Positions 50,223-59,275 of a DNA stretch of 64,000 bases are shown piece by piece (positions within the stretch are counted from its first letter, which is position 1; every line of letters starts with the position of its first letter). The stretch covers positions 1,488,001 through 1,552,000 of the forward strand of contig NZ_BAABAY010000001.1 of the NCBI RefSeq assembly GCF_039537665.1. The letters are read 5' to 3'. The translations under genes and the position numbers were made by a program. This DNA is from Gaetbulibacter_A aestuarii (GTDB lineage: Bacteria; Bacteroidota; Bacteroidia; Flavobacteriales; Flavobacteriaceae). Below the pieces are notes generated by a model, which was not told the origin of the DNA, ran no database searches, and worked only from the letters and a program-made list of their open reading frames with translations.

Positions 50223-51602
50223 CTATTTATTGAAATAAACAATGAAGATAGATCCCTTTCCAAGCTCACTTTTTACCTCAATTTCAGCGTTTATAGACTC
50301 AGCTGATTTTTGAGCTATGGAAAGTCCTAAACCATTGCCAGTAATACTCTTGTGGTTCAGGGCATCAGATCTGAAAAAATGATTGAAAATATTAGGAATG
50401 TCTTCCGATTTTATACCAATACCTTCATCCTGGATTTTGCACATCACCTGCCTTTTTGAGGCGTAAAGTATAATTTGAATGGTTTGCTTGTTTTTAGAAT
50501 ATTTTATAGCGTTCGAAATGATGTTGTCTAAAATAAGCGTTGCGTAATATTTGGGAAGCTCTATATTTTCCCGAATCTTATTTTCAAAAATAACCCTAAG
50601 GTTTTTGATGGTGATATCATTTTGATGTTGCTTTAGAATGTCATTAATCAAGATGTTGAGAGAAATTTGCTCTTCGTTAATTTGCTCCTGTGAAGAATCC
50701 AGGCGAGCAAGGAGTAATAATTGTTCAATAGTATCAGACATAGTATCAATTTCTGAGAGACAATAGTCTATTTTTTCTTCATACTCTTGTTGGGTTCTAG
50801 GTTTCCGGATCAAAACCTCCAAATTACCTCGTAAAGTAGCCAGAGGCGTTCGCAATTCATGCGAGGCATCTGAAGTGAACTGGCGCTCGCGTTCTATAGC
50901 ATTTTCAATGCGTTGCAGTAATTTGTTGATACCCGTAGAAAGATCGTAGAGTTCATCTTGATATTCAGGTAAAGCAACCCGTTCATTCAAATTATTTTTG
51001 GTGATCCGATTGGTAGTATTGGTGATGTTTTTAACCGGAATAATACTTCGCCCGGCTAAATATCTGGAAATAAAATAAAGCACAGAAAGTAAAAGCAGAT
51101 AGGATATAATCAGAATATTTCTGAGATTCAACAAAACCATAATCGAAGGTTCCAATGAAATCGCAGCGATTAAATACCCTTTGGTCTCACCGTTGCTTTG
51201 TATTGGTTTTTGAATTTGCCGAATAGCTTTGTCCTTCAAAAAGGTATTAAAATGAAGGCCGTAGCTTTGGGCATCCTTAAAGGGTAATTCATCATTTTTT
51301 AAATTTGGTGATTTATCCATGGTCTTACCATTGGCATCAGCGATCTGAATAAATACGGGGTTTATTTGAATCTCGCGGTGCTCGTTTTCTTCCCATTCGG
51401 CTTTATTAAAAAAGGTGATCTTATCGCCTTGTAACTGGAGTTCTCCGGCGTGTTTTGAAGCTTCAAAGGATAGATCTTTGTCCAGGTTATCATACATAGA
51501 ATTCTTAACCACAAAATATACGACTCCAAAAATAATGGCAACGATAATCGCTGTGGCGATCATGTAATACAAGGCAATTCTATTTCTAAAACTTAAATTC
51601 AT
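50223..51602 (-). CDS. Sensor histidine kinase (CusS-like)
   Basis: This 459-residue kinase has TM1 near 12-32, a periplasmic sensor of ~125 residues and TM2 near 161-181. HAMP, the HisKA H-box with phosphoacceptor His248 (SDASHELRTPLATL) and a HATPase_c domain follow, with LDNIISNAIKYSKN, DEGIGIKSEDIPNIF and GNGLGLSIAQK. All boxes are intact. It overlaps its response regulator by 4 bp (ATGA) and lies upstream of the metal pump, so metal sensing is the likely job. Confidence 0.92.
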   Translation of the reverse strand: MNLSFRNRIALYYMIATAIIVAIIFGVVYFVVKNSMYDNLDKDLSFEASKHAGELQLQGDKITFFNKAEWEENEHREIQINPVFIQIADANGKTMDKSPNLKNDELPFKDAQSYGLHFNTFLKDKAIRQIQKPIQSNGETKGYLIAAISLEPSIMVLLNLRNILIISYLLLLSVLYFISRYLAGRSIIPVKNITNTTNRITKNNLNERVALPEYQDELYDLSTGINKLLQRIENAIERERQFTSDASHELRTPLATLRGNLEVLIRKPRTQQEYEEKIDYCLSEIDTMSDTIEQLLLLARLDSSQEQINEEQISLNILINDILKQHQNDITIKNLRVIFENKIRENIELPKYYATLILDNIISNAIKYSKNKQTIQIILYASKRQVMCKIQDEGIGIKSEDIPNIFNHFFRSDALNHKSITGNGLGLSIAQKSAESINAEIEVKSELGKGSIFIVYFNK

Positions 51603-52279
51603 TTTATTTTTTCTTGAGTTTCATTAAGAATATAACCTATACCTCTAATGGTCTCAATATAGTTTGTCTCATTAAGTTGGAGCTTCTTTCTAATGGCATT
51701 GATATATACATCAATAACACCGGTATTGTATTCAAAATGAATGTCCCACACATCTTTTATAATCTGAGTGCGTTCGCAAACATGGCCTTTATGTCTCATT
51801 AAATACTCTAATAATGCGAATTCTTTCTGTGTTAATGAAATTTCTTCCGACCCTTTAAAAACTTTGTGATTGCCGGTATTCAAAGTAATGTCTCCTATTT
51901 TAAATTCCTTTTCATCTCTTGCGGTATTTCGAAACTGCACCTTAATACGTTGTAATAATTCTTCAAAATGAAACGGTTTTTTAATATAATCATTAGCGCC
52001 AGATTTCAACCCTAGAATAGTTTCATCAACGGTATCTTTTGCGGTTAAAAAAATAATGGGTGTTTCAGTATGTTTTTCTCTAAAAGCCTGGCAAATTTCA
52101 ATACCACTCAGACCCGGAAGCATCCAATCTAATAGGAGAAGATCGTAGGTTCCGGTTAGTGCTGATTTTAAACCTGCGTTACCATCTTCATGGACATCTA
52201 CCACATAGGATTCTTCTTCTAAACCTTGTTTTAAAAAGTTTGAAATACCGGGTTCGTCTTCAACAATAAGAATTCTCAT
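51599..52279 (-). CDS. OmpR/PhoB-family response regulator (CusR-like)
   Basis: This 226-residue regulator has the receiver domain with the phosphorylation site Asp51 (LLLLDWMLPG), acidic pocket Glu7/Asp8 (VEDEPG) and Lys in FLTAKDT. A winged-helix DNA-binding domain follows (LTQKEFALLEYLMRHKGHV, VIDVYINAIRKKL). It probably activates its own operon, including the efflux genes. The divergent T9SS protein gene at 52462 shares its 182-bp upstream region. Confidence 0.94.
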   Translation of the reverse strand: MRILIVEDEPGISNFLKQGLEEESYVVDVHEDGNAGLKSALTGTYDLLLLDWMLPGLSGIEICQAFREKHTETPIIFLTAKDTVDETILGLKSGANDYIKKPFHFEELLQRIKVQFRNTARDEKEFKIGDITLNTGNHKVFKGSEEISLTQKEFALLEYLMRHKGHVCERTQIIKDVWDIHFEYNTGVIDVYINAIRKKLQLNETNYIETIRGIGYILNETQEKIK

Positions 52280-52461
52280 GTTACAAAAGTTGATTATTAA
52301 TTTGAATAAATCAAAATACCTGCCTTAAGATTTCATTAAAAATTGACCAAAATCATTGCACATTTCGAACCTAAAAATAACCTTAATGAATTAAAAACTT
52401 CCATTTCAAAAGTTATTTAATGATTTACAATACAAGATAATAATCTTTAATATTCGCACTC

Positions 52462-54111
52462 ATGAAAAAATTTATACTTTCAATTTTTCTGTGCTTTTTC
52501 TATAATCAGTCACCAGGTCAAATTAGTCGTTTTCCTTATTATGAAGGGTTTGAAAACGTGACTCTTTCTGAAGGGACAAACGTTTATTTTATGCATAATT
52601 GGTTTGGGAATTTTGTGGATGGAACCAGGTTGTTTTTTGAAAACTCCAATGCTAAAAGTGGCGTTCAGTCTTTAGGTTTGTGGCCTATAGTTGAAGAAGG
52701 TGAAGATGAGGAAGAAGTTGAAATTATTGCCCAGGTAGACCTCGATCTTACAGGTTTGGAACATGTGGTTTCTGACTTTTGGTTAGCTACAGTGGCTACC
52801 GGCGCTATGAAGCATGTAAAATTATACATGATGATCTCCCTGGATGGAGGCCAAACCTTTGGTCCCAAATTTATAATGGGAACTGACCACCGTGGCTTCC
52901 CTAACATGAATATGCCGTTTACGGAATTTTTATTTGCACTTCATCCGGATACCTTTGATAATCCTTTAGTTGTTTTACGATTTTTAGCCAAGGCCGGTGC
53001 AAAATCCGGAACTGCGGCAAAAATTCTTATTGATGATGTTACCATTTATGCTGCTCCTGAGGATATATTTCCACCACTGGTGGCAGAACCCTCTGTTAAA
53101 GATGTGAATCAAGTGAATATTCAATTTAGTGAGCCGTTAGGAGCATCGGCATTAAACCCTGATCATTATATATTTTTGAATGCTACACCACTTGTGGAGC
53201 GTGTTAGTTTTTCGAAACCAGATCTGGTGTCTTTGCATTTATCGATTCCTATTAAAATAGGTAAGTATTACAACCTATTGGTCTCAGGTGTTGAGGATTT
53301 GGTGGGGAATATTATGGAGCCCAGAAGTTTTACCCTGGTTTATAATCCACTCAAGGAAGGCTTAGTGATTACCGAGATTATGTATGATGAACCACCCGCA
53401 GGGCAAAATGATCATTTGGAATTTTTAGAATTATATAATTATACTGAAGAGCCCATAGAACTTGGTGGCTTAATGATAAAAGGAGGAATTGCAAGCGGAA
53501 AACTACCAGAAATTACAATGCCTCCAAAATCCTATTGGGTAACAGTCAAAGATGCTGCCGCCTTTTCCGGTTTCTTTGGATTTTCTGCCTACCAATGGCA
53601 TGGTGCCAACCTAAGTAATGATGAACCCGAGGCTATATTTATAACAAATACAGAACACCATTCCGGTGTAAAAATTGATTCTCTTACTTATGGTATTGGC
53701 TTGCCCTGGCCTTCCGGAGCTGCAGGTGGCGGTTATTCCATGGAATTGATAGATCCTCTTTCAGACCATACAGATCCCGGTAACTGGCAGAATTCCACAA
53801 CCTATTTTGGTATGTATAACGGCACTGCTATTTATGCGTCGCCGGGTGTGGAAAATAAAGTTTTAGGAATTCACAACCCATTTTTAGAGAAACAAATTGC
53901 GGTATACCCAAATCCAACATCAGATTGGTTAAGTATTGACTCCAAAATTCCATTAACTAAAGTTGAGATCTATTCACTTTGGGGAAATCAAATTCAGGTT
54001 TTAAATAGTGGTTTAGAGCTTATTTCAATAAGGTATTTACCTCCCGGAATTTACTTGATTAAGATAAGTTCCGGTTCGGGTACGGTTGTTAAAAAAATAA
54101 TAAAATCTTAG
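52462..54111 (+). CDS. T9SS-secreted protein with lamin-tail-like domain
   Basis: This 549-residue protein has a signal peptide (to about GQISR). A ~180-residue jelly-roll-like region follows (FPYYEGFENVTLSEGTNVYF), then an Ig-like/SbsA-type segment (PSVKDVNQVNIQFSEPLGAS). A lamin-tail domain (LVITEIMYDEPPAGQNDHLE) comes next, and the last ~75 residues form a type-A T9SS signal (IAVYPNPTSDWLSIDSK ... GIYLIKISSGSGTVVKKIIK). It should be exported to the cell surface or medium by the type IX system. The substrate or ligand is unknown. Confidence 0.85.
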   Translation: MKKFILSIFLCFFYNQSPGQISRFPYYEGFENVTLSEGTNVYFMHNWFGNFVDGTRLFFENSNAKSGVQSLGLWPIVEEGEDEEEVEIIAQVDLDLTGLEHVVSDFWLATVATGAMKHVKLYMMISLDGGQTFGPKFIMGTDHRGFPNMNMPFTEFLFALHPDTFDNPLVVLRFLAKAGAKSGTAAKILIDDVTIYAAPEDIFPPLVAEPSVKDVNQVNIQFSEPLGASALNPDHYIFLNATPLVERVSFSKPDLVSLHLSIPIKIGKYYNLLVSGVEDLVGNIMEPRSFTLVYNPLKEGLVITEIMYDEPPAGQNDHLEFLELYNYTEEPIELGGLMIKGGIASGKLPEITMPPKSYWVTVKDAAAFSGFFGFSAYQWHGANLSNDEPEAIFITNTEHHSGVKIDSLTYGIGLPWPSGAAGGGYSMELIDPLSDHTDPGNWQNSTTYFGMYNGTAIYASPGVENKVLGIHNPFLEKQIAVYPNPTSDWLSIDSKIPLTKVEIYSLWGNQIQVLNSGLELISIRYLPPGIYLIKISSGSGTVVKKIIKS

Positions 54112-54232
54112 ATTAAACTTATTATTTCCGCTACAGGCATTGGTGTTATCTATGGTAACTGATGGAAATCATTTCACGGGTTAGAGGCCGGATTTATTTT
54201 TACACCATTATTAATTTTTAAATTAAACCACT

Positions 54233-54898
54233 ATGAAACCTATACTCTTATTAGGAACCTTATTATTAATGGGAACATCAACCCTAGTTGCTCAGGATAA
54301 ATTACAGGATCGAGATCGTGATCAGGATCAGGATCGTGTTATGTTAGTAGACGGCGATGTGTTGCAAATTCGTGACCGTGATCAAATTCGTCTTCAAGAT
54401 CAAATTGTGTTGGATGACGGGACAGTCGTAAATCCAGACGGTACTTACATTACCAAAGATCGTCAAAGATTACGTTTACAAGATGGAGAATGTCTTGATA
54501 ACGATGGTGTTAAATACCGTAACGAATATCAATATCGTTACAAAGTTCAACAAGAGAACAAAGGATTAACACCAAATCAGATCCAGGAACGTAACCAAAA
54601 CAGATTTCAAGTTGCAATGATTGATGGTGAAGCTTATCAAATCCAAAATCAGTCACAATTTAAAATCACAGAGCAAATGCGACTCAATAATGGTACTACA
54701 GTGAATCCTGATGGCACCTATCAAACCAGAGATCGTAAACAAATGCAATTAAAAGATGGCGAATGTTTGAATATGGACGGTGAAATGTATAAGAATACAT
54801 TCCAATATCGAAAAATGATAAATAAGAAATCCACCATCAAAAATAAAATGCAAATAAAGCCCCAGGTAAAAAAACAAACCAAACGCGCTGGTGCTTAG
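54233..54898 (+). CDS. Secreted protein with two DUF6799-like repeats
   Basis: This 221-residue exported protein (signal peptide ending LVAQ) has two similar units, at about residues 33-95 and 128-185. The shared pattern is VDGDVLQI.....I.L.D.IVLDDGTVVNPDGTY ... LQDGECLDNDGVKYRNEYQYR (quoted in parts). Before and between the units are highly polar stretches rich in Arg, Asp and Gln (DRDRDQDQDR). The C-terminal tail is Lys/Gln-rich and basic. DUF6799 has no known function; the name is from memory. It is followed by a strong terminator. Confidence 0.75.
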   Translation: MKPILLLGTLLLMGTSTLVAQDKLQDRDRDQDQDRVMLVDGDVLQIRDRDQIRLQDQIVLDDGTVVNPDGTYITKDRQRLRLQDGECLDNDGVKYRNEYQYRYKVQQENKGLTPNQIQERNQNRFQVAMIDGEAYQIQNQSQFKITEQMRLNNGTTVNPDGTYQTRDRKQMQLKDGECLNMDGEMYKNTFQYRKMINKKSTIKNKMQIKPQVKKQTKRAGA

Positions 54899-54908
54899 AT
54901 AAACAACG

Positions 54909-54939
54909 AAAGGGATTTTAGTTATAAAATCCCTTTTTT
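54909..54939 (+). terminator. Terminator after the DUF6799-like gene
   Basis: AAAGGGATTTT (54909-54919) and AAAATCCCTTT (54926-54936) enclose AGTTAT, followed by TTT. It lies just 14 bp before the next ATG. Confidence 0.88.
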
Positions 54940-54952
54940 AATTTTTTTAGTT

Positions 54953-55834
54953 ATGAAACCCTTTGAAATTAAAATAGTCTTTTTGATGTTGGCTTTTTTT
55001 GGCAGTCCTTTTCTTTTTGGGCAAAATACATCAGAAACCAAAAAACAAGTGACCACAAGTGAGGATTCGTATCTTTCGGTAGGTTTAAATTTTATTAGTG
55101 ATGCTGTTTATATGGGTAGAAAAGATTCCATTTCAGCACCGTATATTTTTCCAACACTTACATACCACAATAAAAGTGGTTTTTATGTTACAGGATCTTT
55201 ATCATACCTCACCAAATCCAATGAAAGTAGAGTTGATCTATTTTTAGGAACCTTAGGTTTTGATTTTTCTTCAGATAAATTCAGCGGAGATATCTCTTTC
55301 ACTAAATATTTTTTCAACAATGATAGTTATAATGTGATCTCTGAGGTTGAAGCTGATATAACCGCTATGGCGCGTTATGATTTTAATTTTTTAACCACGT
55401 CACTTACCTTTATCACATTTTTCAACAATGGCGGGAGTTCAGACTTTATTTTGAACCCTGAAATTAGTCATGATTTTGTAAGTATAAGTGGTGATTTTCA
55501 AATATCACCTGCAGTAGGTGTTTACTTTGGCTCTCAAAATTTCTATGAACAATACTATATATACAACCGTTTTGGAAGTGGTAGAGGAAAAGGAACAGGA
55601 CAGACAACCACGACAACTTCAACCGTAGTGCTCAATGAACGTGATAGCTTCGATCTGATGGCTATAGAATTTAGTCTTCCAATTTGGTATGTTTCAGACC
55701 CTATAACAGTGTACGGAATGCCTGTTTTGGTAATACCTCAAAATCCGGCAACTCTAACCGTGGATTCTACGATTTATGAGGAAGATTTAGAAAATGTTTT
55801 TTATATCGTTTTAGGTGTGAAATATAAGTTTTAA
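54953..55834 (+). CDS. Outer-membrane beta-barrel protein, unknown function
   Basis: This 293-residue protein starts with a signal peptide (ending FLFGQ). Its alternating hydrophobic/polar strands (FYVTGSLSYL, RVDLFLGTLGFDF, ISFTKYFFNN) and aromatic C-terminus (FYIVLGVKYKF) are typical of an outer-membrane barrel of 12 or more strands. A loop near residues 205-220 is rich in Gly and Thr (GRGKGTGQTTTTTSTV). I recognise no family. It follows a terminator closely and precedes a long T9SS gene. Confidence 0.7.
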   Translation: MKPFEIKIVFLMLAFFGSPFLFGQNTSETKKQVTTSEDSYLSVGLNFISDAVYMGRKDSISAPYIFPTLTYHNKSGFYVTGSLSYLTKSNESRVDLFLGTLGFDFSSDKFSGDISFTKYFFNNDSYNVISEVEADITAMARYDFNFLTTSLTFITFFNNGGSSDFILNPEISHDFVSISGDFQISPAVGVYFGSQNFYEQYYIYNRFGSGRGKGTGQTTTTTSTVVLNERDSFDLMAIEFSLPIWYVSDPITVYGMPVLVIPQNPATLTVDSTIYEEDLENVFYIVLGVKYKF

Positions 55835-55849
55835 ACCCCACAATTATTT

Positions 55850-55870
55850 ATCACTATTACCAGTGATTTT
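55850..55870 (+). terminator. Weak hairpin after the beta-barrel gene
   Basis: ATCACT/AGTGAT with loop ATTACC is followed by only three or four T and then C, so termination is uncertain. Confidence 0.35.
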
Positions 55871-56004
55871 CCCCCAAACTGACTGGTGTCATTTATTCCA
55901 TTTAAGTGTATGGTTACATTTGAAAAAGGCTGTAAACCTACAGTATTATTGCTGTTTAAGGTTTGTGTGCCAACTATTTAATTGTTTAATTAATCCATAA
56001 AATC

Positions 56005-58773
56005 ATGAAAACAATAATTACTTTTATAAGGATATTGCTCTTTCTGCCCTTTATATTCTTTTATTCTAATCACTCCGTTTTTGCACAAGGAGGCCCCGGT
56101 GGCGGTAATGGTCCTGGAGGCGGCGGTAATGGTCCGGGCGGTGGTGGTCATGAACCACCAACAGAAACTGCGGGTAATAACTTGTCATTCCCTGTTATTT
56201 TTGCAGACGGAGGCACCAAAGTATTGCCCGGTACTATGGAAGCGTATTCCCTTCAAGGCGTATGGTGGTATGTGTGGGGCGAAGATCCGGTAGATCCGCA
56301 AGCACCACTTTACAGCTGTCAACCACTAGATACAGATGAAAGTTTGTGTAGTGATGGTTCCGTTCCCGGAGATGGCATTTCAACCCTATTTAAAGCATAT
56401 ATTCAGAAGGATCCCGATAATGTTTGGCAAGCATATAATACCTCAGTACCTCCGGGAGAAACCTTGAATATAGATTGGGTAGACTGGGGTGATGACCTTG
56501 AATCCATAGCCTGGAAAATCAATTCTAAAGTGAGAACGGAAGTTGTGCTTTTAGAGGATATTGATTCTGTAACAGAGTTCGCTATGCGGCATGTAGATAG
56601 TTGGGGTATTGATGAGGTTCATGGAGCTCAGACAACGTTGAATAATGAGCCCATTTATGGTCCAGGAACTCAGGCAACGGTTTACACGCCAAATGGTAGG
56701 TTGACCGTTCAAAAATTGAATTTTAATAAATCTAGTATTGATCCATCCAGACTAACCTGGATTCCCGGGACTGGATGGACCGAGACCAATCCCGAAGATC
56801 CCAATATCATTAATGAAGCCATTTTTGACCAGGCCGTTTCTGAAGCCGGAACCGGACCTGAATACTTTAATGCTGAAATTAATGTAAAAGGTAAAATAAT
56901 GTTTGGTTATACCTGGGATGTATCAAGTTTAAATGAAGGAGAAGGATACTACCGAATGACCTTTAGTTTTGATGAAGGGGATGAAGCTCTTGGAACTGCA
57001 AAATTTAATGAATTTACGCAGATCATTGTAGCCGAAGAAGAGGAAGAAACAGTATCCGTTGCCGAGGAAGGTGGTCCTGGAAGTGGCGGTGTTCCTGTAA
57101 TGGACCCTTCAAATAATCTAACCTATATCGATATCCTTGTTGGTGATTTTGTGGGTGATGATCTTCCCTGGGTGGCTGTAACAGGTCTGGAACTCATTGA
57201 TGCGGAAAATGATGTGTCTTTAGGAACACTAACCGATGGTATGCAAATTAATATGAGTGAATTTCCTGTTTCAAACCTAAGTATTGAAGCTTTGGTTACA
57301 GATGATGTGGGAAGTGTTCAGTTTCAACTAAGCGGAGAAAGTACTGCTTCACGCGTAGAAAACACAGCTCCTTATACACTTTATGGCCAAACAAACGGAG
57401 ATTATAATGGACACAACTTTACCGAAGGAACCTACACCTTGGTGGTAACACCATATGCCAGTGATGATTTAAGCGGTGAAGCAGGAACACCAGTAACGGT
57501 TTCGTTTGAGGTGTCTGCTGCTCCCGAACCAACGGCAGGAAACAATTTGTCATTTCCGGTTATTTTTGCCGATGGCGGTTCAAAAGTGTTACCGGGTACC
57601 ATGGGAGAATACACTTTACAGGGTGAATGGTGGTATGTTTGGGGCGAAGATCCTATAGACCCTCAAGCGCCACTTTACAGCTGTAAACCTTTAGATACCG
57701 ACGAAAGTTTGTGCATGGACGGTTCAACACCCGGTGATGGAGTTTCTGAGTTATACAAGGCCTATATCCAAAAGGATTTTCAAAATATCTGGCAGGCCTA
57801 TAATACCTCCGTGCCTGATGGTGAAGTTCTTGGTATTGATTGGATCGACTGGGGAGATAACCTGGAATCAGTAGCCTGGGAGTTAAATTCGAAAGTGAGA
57901 ACCGAGTTGGTGCTATTAGAAGATATTGATTCTGTGGCTCAGTTTGCCATGCGACATGTGAATAGTTGGGGTACAGATGAGGTTCATGGTGCTCAGACAA
58001 CCCTTGATGGCGATGTGGTTTATGGTCCCGGTACTCAGGCAACGGTGTATTCGCCAAATGGCCGACTTACTATTCAAAAAATGAATTATAAGAGTGGTAG
58101 TTTTTATCCGGGTAGATTAACCTGGCAGCCGGAAATTGGTTGGACAGAAACTGACCCAGAGGATGTTAATATTATTAATGAACCTATTTTTAATTTGGCA
58201 GCTTCCGAGGCTGGTACAGGTCCCGGTTATTTTAGTGCAGAGATCAATGTGAAGGGTAAGATTATTTATGGTTATACCTGGGATATCAATCAAATGAATG
58301 AAGGTGAAGGACACTACCGACTTACATTTAGTTTTGATGCCGGTGATGGTATTAGTGGTACAGCTGGATTTGACGAGTTTACTCAAATTATAGTGCCCAT
58401 TGAAGAAGAAGCGGTGGCAGAGGAAGAAGGTCCCGGTGAAGGTGGTGTTGCTATTCTCGATCTTGAGAACAATATTACCTACATGGATGTATTGGTAGGA
58501 AATGCAGGCCCTGTTTTGAGCGTTGCTAAAAATCAAATAGAATCCTTTAAATTATATCCAAATCCTGTAACTAATGGTGTTGTTTATATTCAAAGTTCGT
58601 CAGGGTATTTAGTAGATGTTTATAATATTATTGGCCAAAAAGTGATCTCTACAACTTTTGAACCCTCTAATAAGATTAAAAAACTGAATTTAAGTGCATT
58701 GCAATCCGGTTTATATCTATTACAACTTAGTGACGGTGAAAAGGTGTCAGTTAAAAAACTGATCGTAAGGTAA
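56005..58773 (+). CDS. T9SS-secreted protein with a tandemly duplicated unnamed domain
   Basis: This 922-residue protein has a signal peptide (to about VFAQ, residue 28) and a Gly/Pro/Asn-rich linker (29-50). Domain A spans about 55-385, an Ig-like segment about 388-505, domain B about 511-832, and a type-A T9SS signal ends it (LYPNPVTNGVVYI ... GLYLLQLSDGEKVSVKKLIV). A and B are highly similar over ~320 residues: WWYVWGEDP.DPQAPLYSC, a second Cys in DESLC, IDW.DWGD.LES, AMRHV.SWG.DEVHGAQTTL, and EINVKGKI..GYTWD. I cannot name the domain. It is surface or extracellular by its export signals. Confidence 0.85.
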   Translation: MKTIITFIRILLFLPFIFFYSNHSVFAQGGPGGGNGPGGGGNGPGGGGHEPPTETAGNNLSFPVIFADGGTKVLPGTMEAYSLQGVWWYVWGEDPVDPQAPLYSCQPLDTDESLCSDGSVPGDGISTLFKAYIQKDPDNVWQAYNTSVPPGETLNIDWVDWGDDLESIAWKINSKVRTEVVLLEDIDSVTEFAMRHVDSWGIDEVHGAQTTLNNEPIYGPGTQATVYTPNGRLTVQKLNFNKSSIDPSRLTWIPGTGWTETNPEDPNIINEAIFDQAVSEAGTGPEYFNAEINVKGKIMFGYTWDVSSLNEGEGYYRMTFSFDEGDEALGTAKFNEFTQIIVAEEEEETVSVAEEGGPGSGGVPVMDPSNNLTYIDILVGDFVGDDLPWVAVTGLELIDAENDVSLGTLTDGMQINMSEFPVSNLSIEALVTDDVGSVQFQLSGESTASRVENTAPYTLYGQTNGDYNGHNFTEGTYTLVVTPYASDDLSGEAGTPVTVSFEVSAAPEPTAGNNLSFPVIFADGGSKVLPGTMGEYTLQGEWWYVWGEDPIDPQAPLYSCKPLDTDESLCMDGSTPGDGVSELYKAYIQKDFQNIWQAYNTSVPDGEVLGIDWIDWGDNLESVAWELNSKVRTELVLLEDIDSVAQFAMRHVNSWGTDEVHGAQTTLDGDVVYGPGTQATVYSPNGRLTIQKMNYKSGSFYPGRLTWQPEIGWTETDPEDVNIINEPIFNLAASEAGTGPGYFSAEINVKGKIIYGYTWDINQMNEGEGHYRLTFSFDAGDGISGTAGFDEFTQIIVPIEEEAVAEEEGPGEGGVAILDLENNITYMDVLVGNAGPVLSVAKNQIESFKLYPNPVTNGVVYIQSSSGYLVDVYNIIGQKVISTTFEPSNKIKKLNLSALQSGLYLLQLSDGEKVSVKKLIVR

Positions 58774-58800
58774 GCCTTAAAGGTAGCCTCTATCAAAAAG

Positions 58801-58840
58801 AATGCCCTGATGATGGGAAAATCATCAGGGCATTTTATTT
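58801..58840. terminator. Strong terminator after the T9SS gene
   Basis: A perfect 14-bp stem, AATGCCCTGATGAT (58801-58814) with ATCATCAGGGCATT (58821-58834), loop GGGAAA, is followed by a T-rich tract. It lies between convergent genes. Confidence 0.93.
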
Positions 58841-58878
58841 TTATTTAACATGTGAAATGAATTTATAACAGAAGAAAA

Positions 58879-59244
58879 TTAATTTCTTCTCCCTCTATCA
58901 TCTGAGCGTCGGTCGTTGTGATACACTCTTATATTATCTCCAAAATAATTATCTACACGCACTTGTTTCGCATGTCTGAAGTTTATGTGATTATATCTGG
59001 GAGGTAGCGTGTTAACTCGAATCCAAACGCCATTGTCTAAATATAAATAATTACGAAGTGTTAAGTCGTAGTAAATGGTATATTCCGGGAAATATACGTA
59101 GCGTACATTAATCACCCGATGTGGATAAAACCAACCCGGAACAGGATAGTTTGGTCTGGACGATATAATAACCGGACCACAACTTTCCAGTATTAAAAAA
59201 GCTGCAGCCGCAATGATAAGTTTCGAAAGTGAAATCGTTTTCAT
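58879..59244 (-). CDS. Small Tyr/Arg-rich lipoprotein, unknown
   Basis: This 121-residue exported protein has a lipobox-like end of the signal (FLILESCGPV, Cys22). The body is rich in Tyr, Pro, Arg and Asn (YPHRVINVRYVYFPEYTIYYD) with a later VWIRVNTLPPRY and a basic tail (RRSDDRGRR). The pattern resembles small beta-structured envelope proteins of Bacteroidota with repeated Tyr-rich strands. No family was recognised. It is 31 bp after another lipoprotein gene on the same strand. Confidence 0.7.
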   Translation of the reverse strand: MKTISLSKLIIAAAAFLILESCGPVIISSRPNYPVPGWFYPHRVINVRYVYFPEYTIYYDLTLRNYLYLDNGVWIRVNTLPPRYNHINFRHAKQVRVDNYFGDNIRVYHNDRRSDDRGRRN

Positions 59245-59275
59245 GATTTTTGTTTTTTTAATGAAATCAATGAGG

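Noticed and set aside
57653..58536. Antisense frames inside the 922-residue T9SS gene
   Set aside because: Shadow frames of a well-supported gene; biased composition on the other strand explains them.
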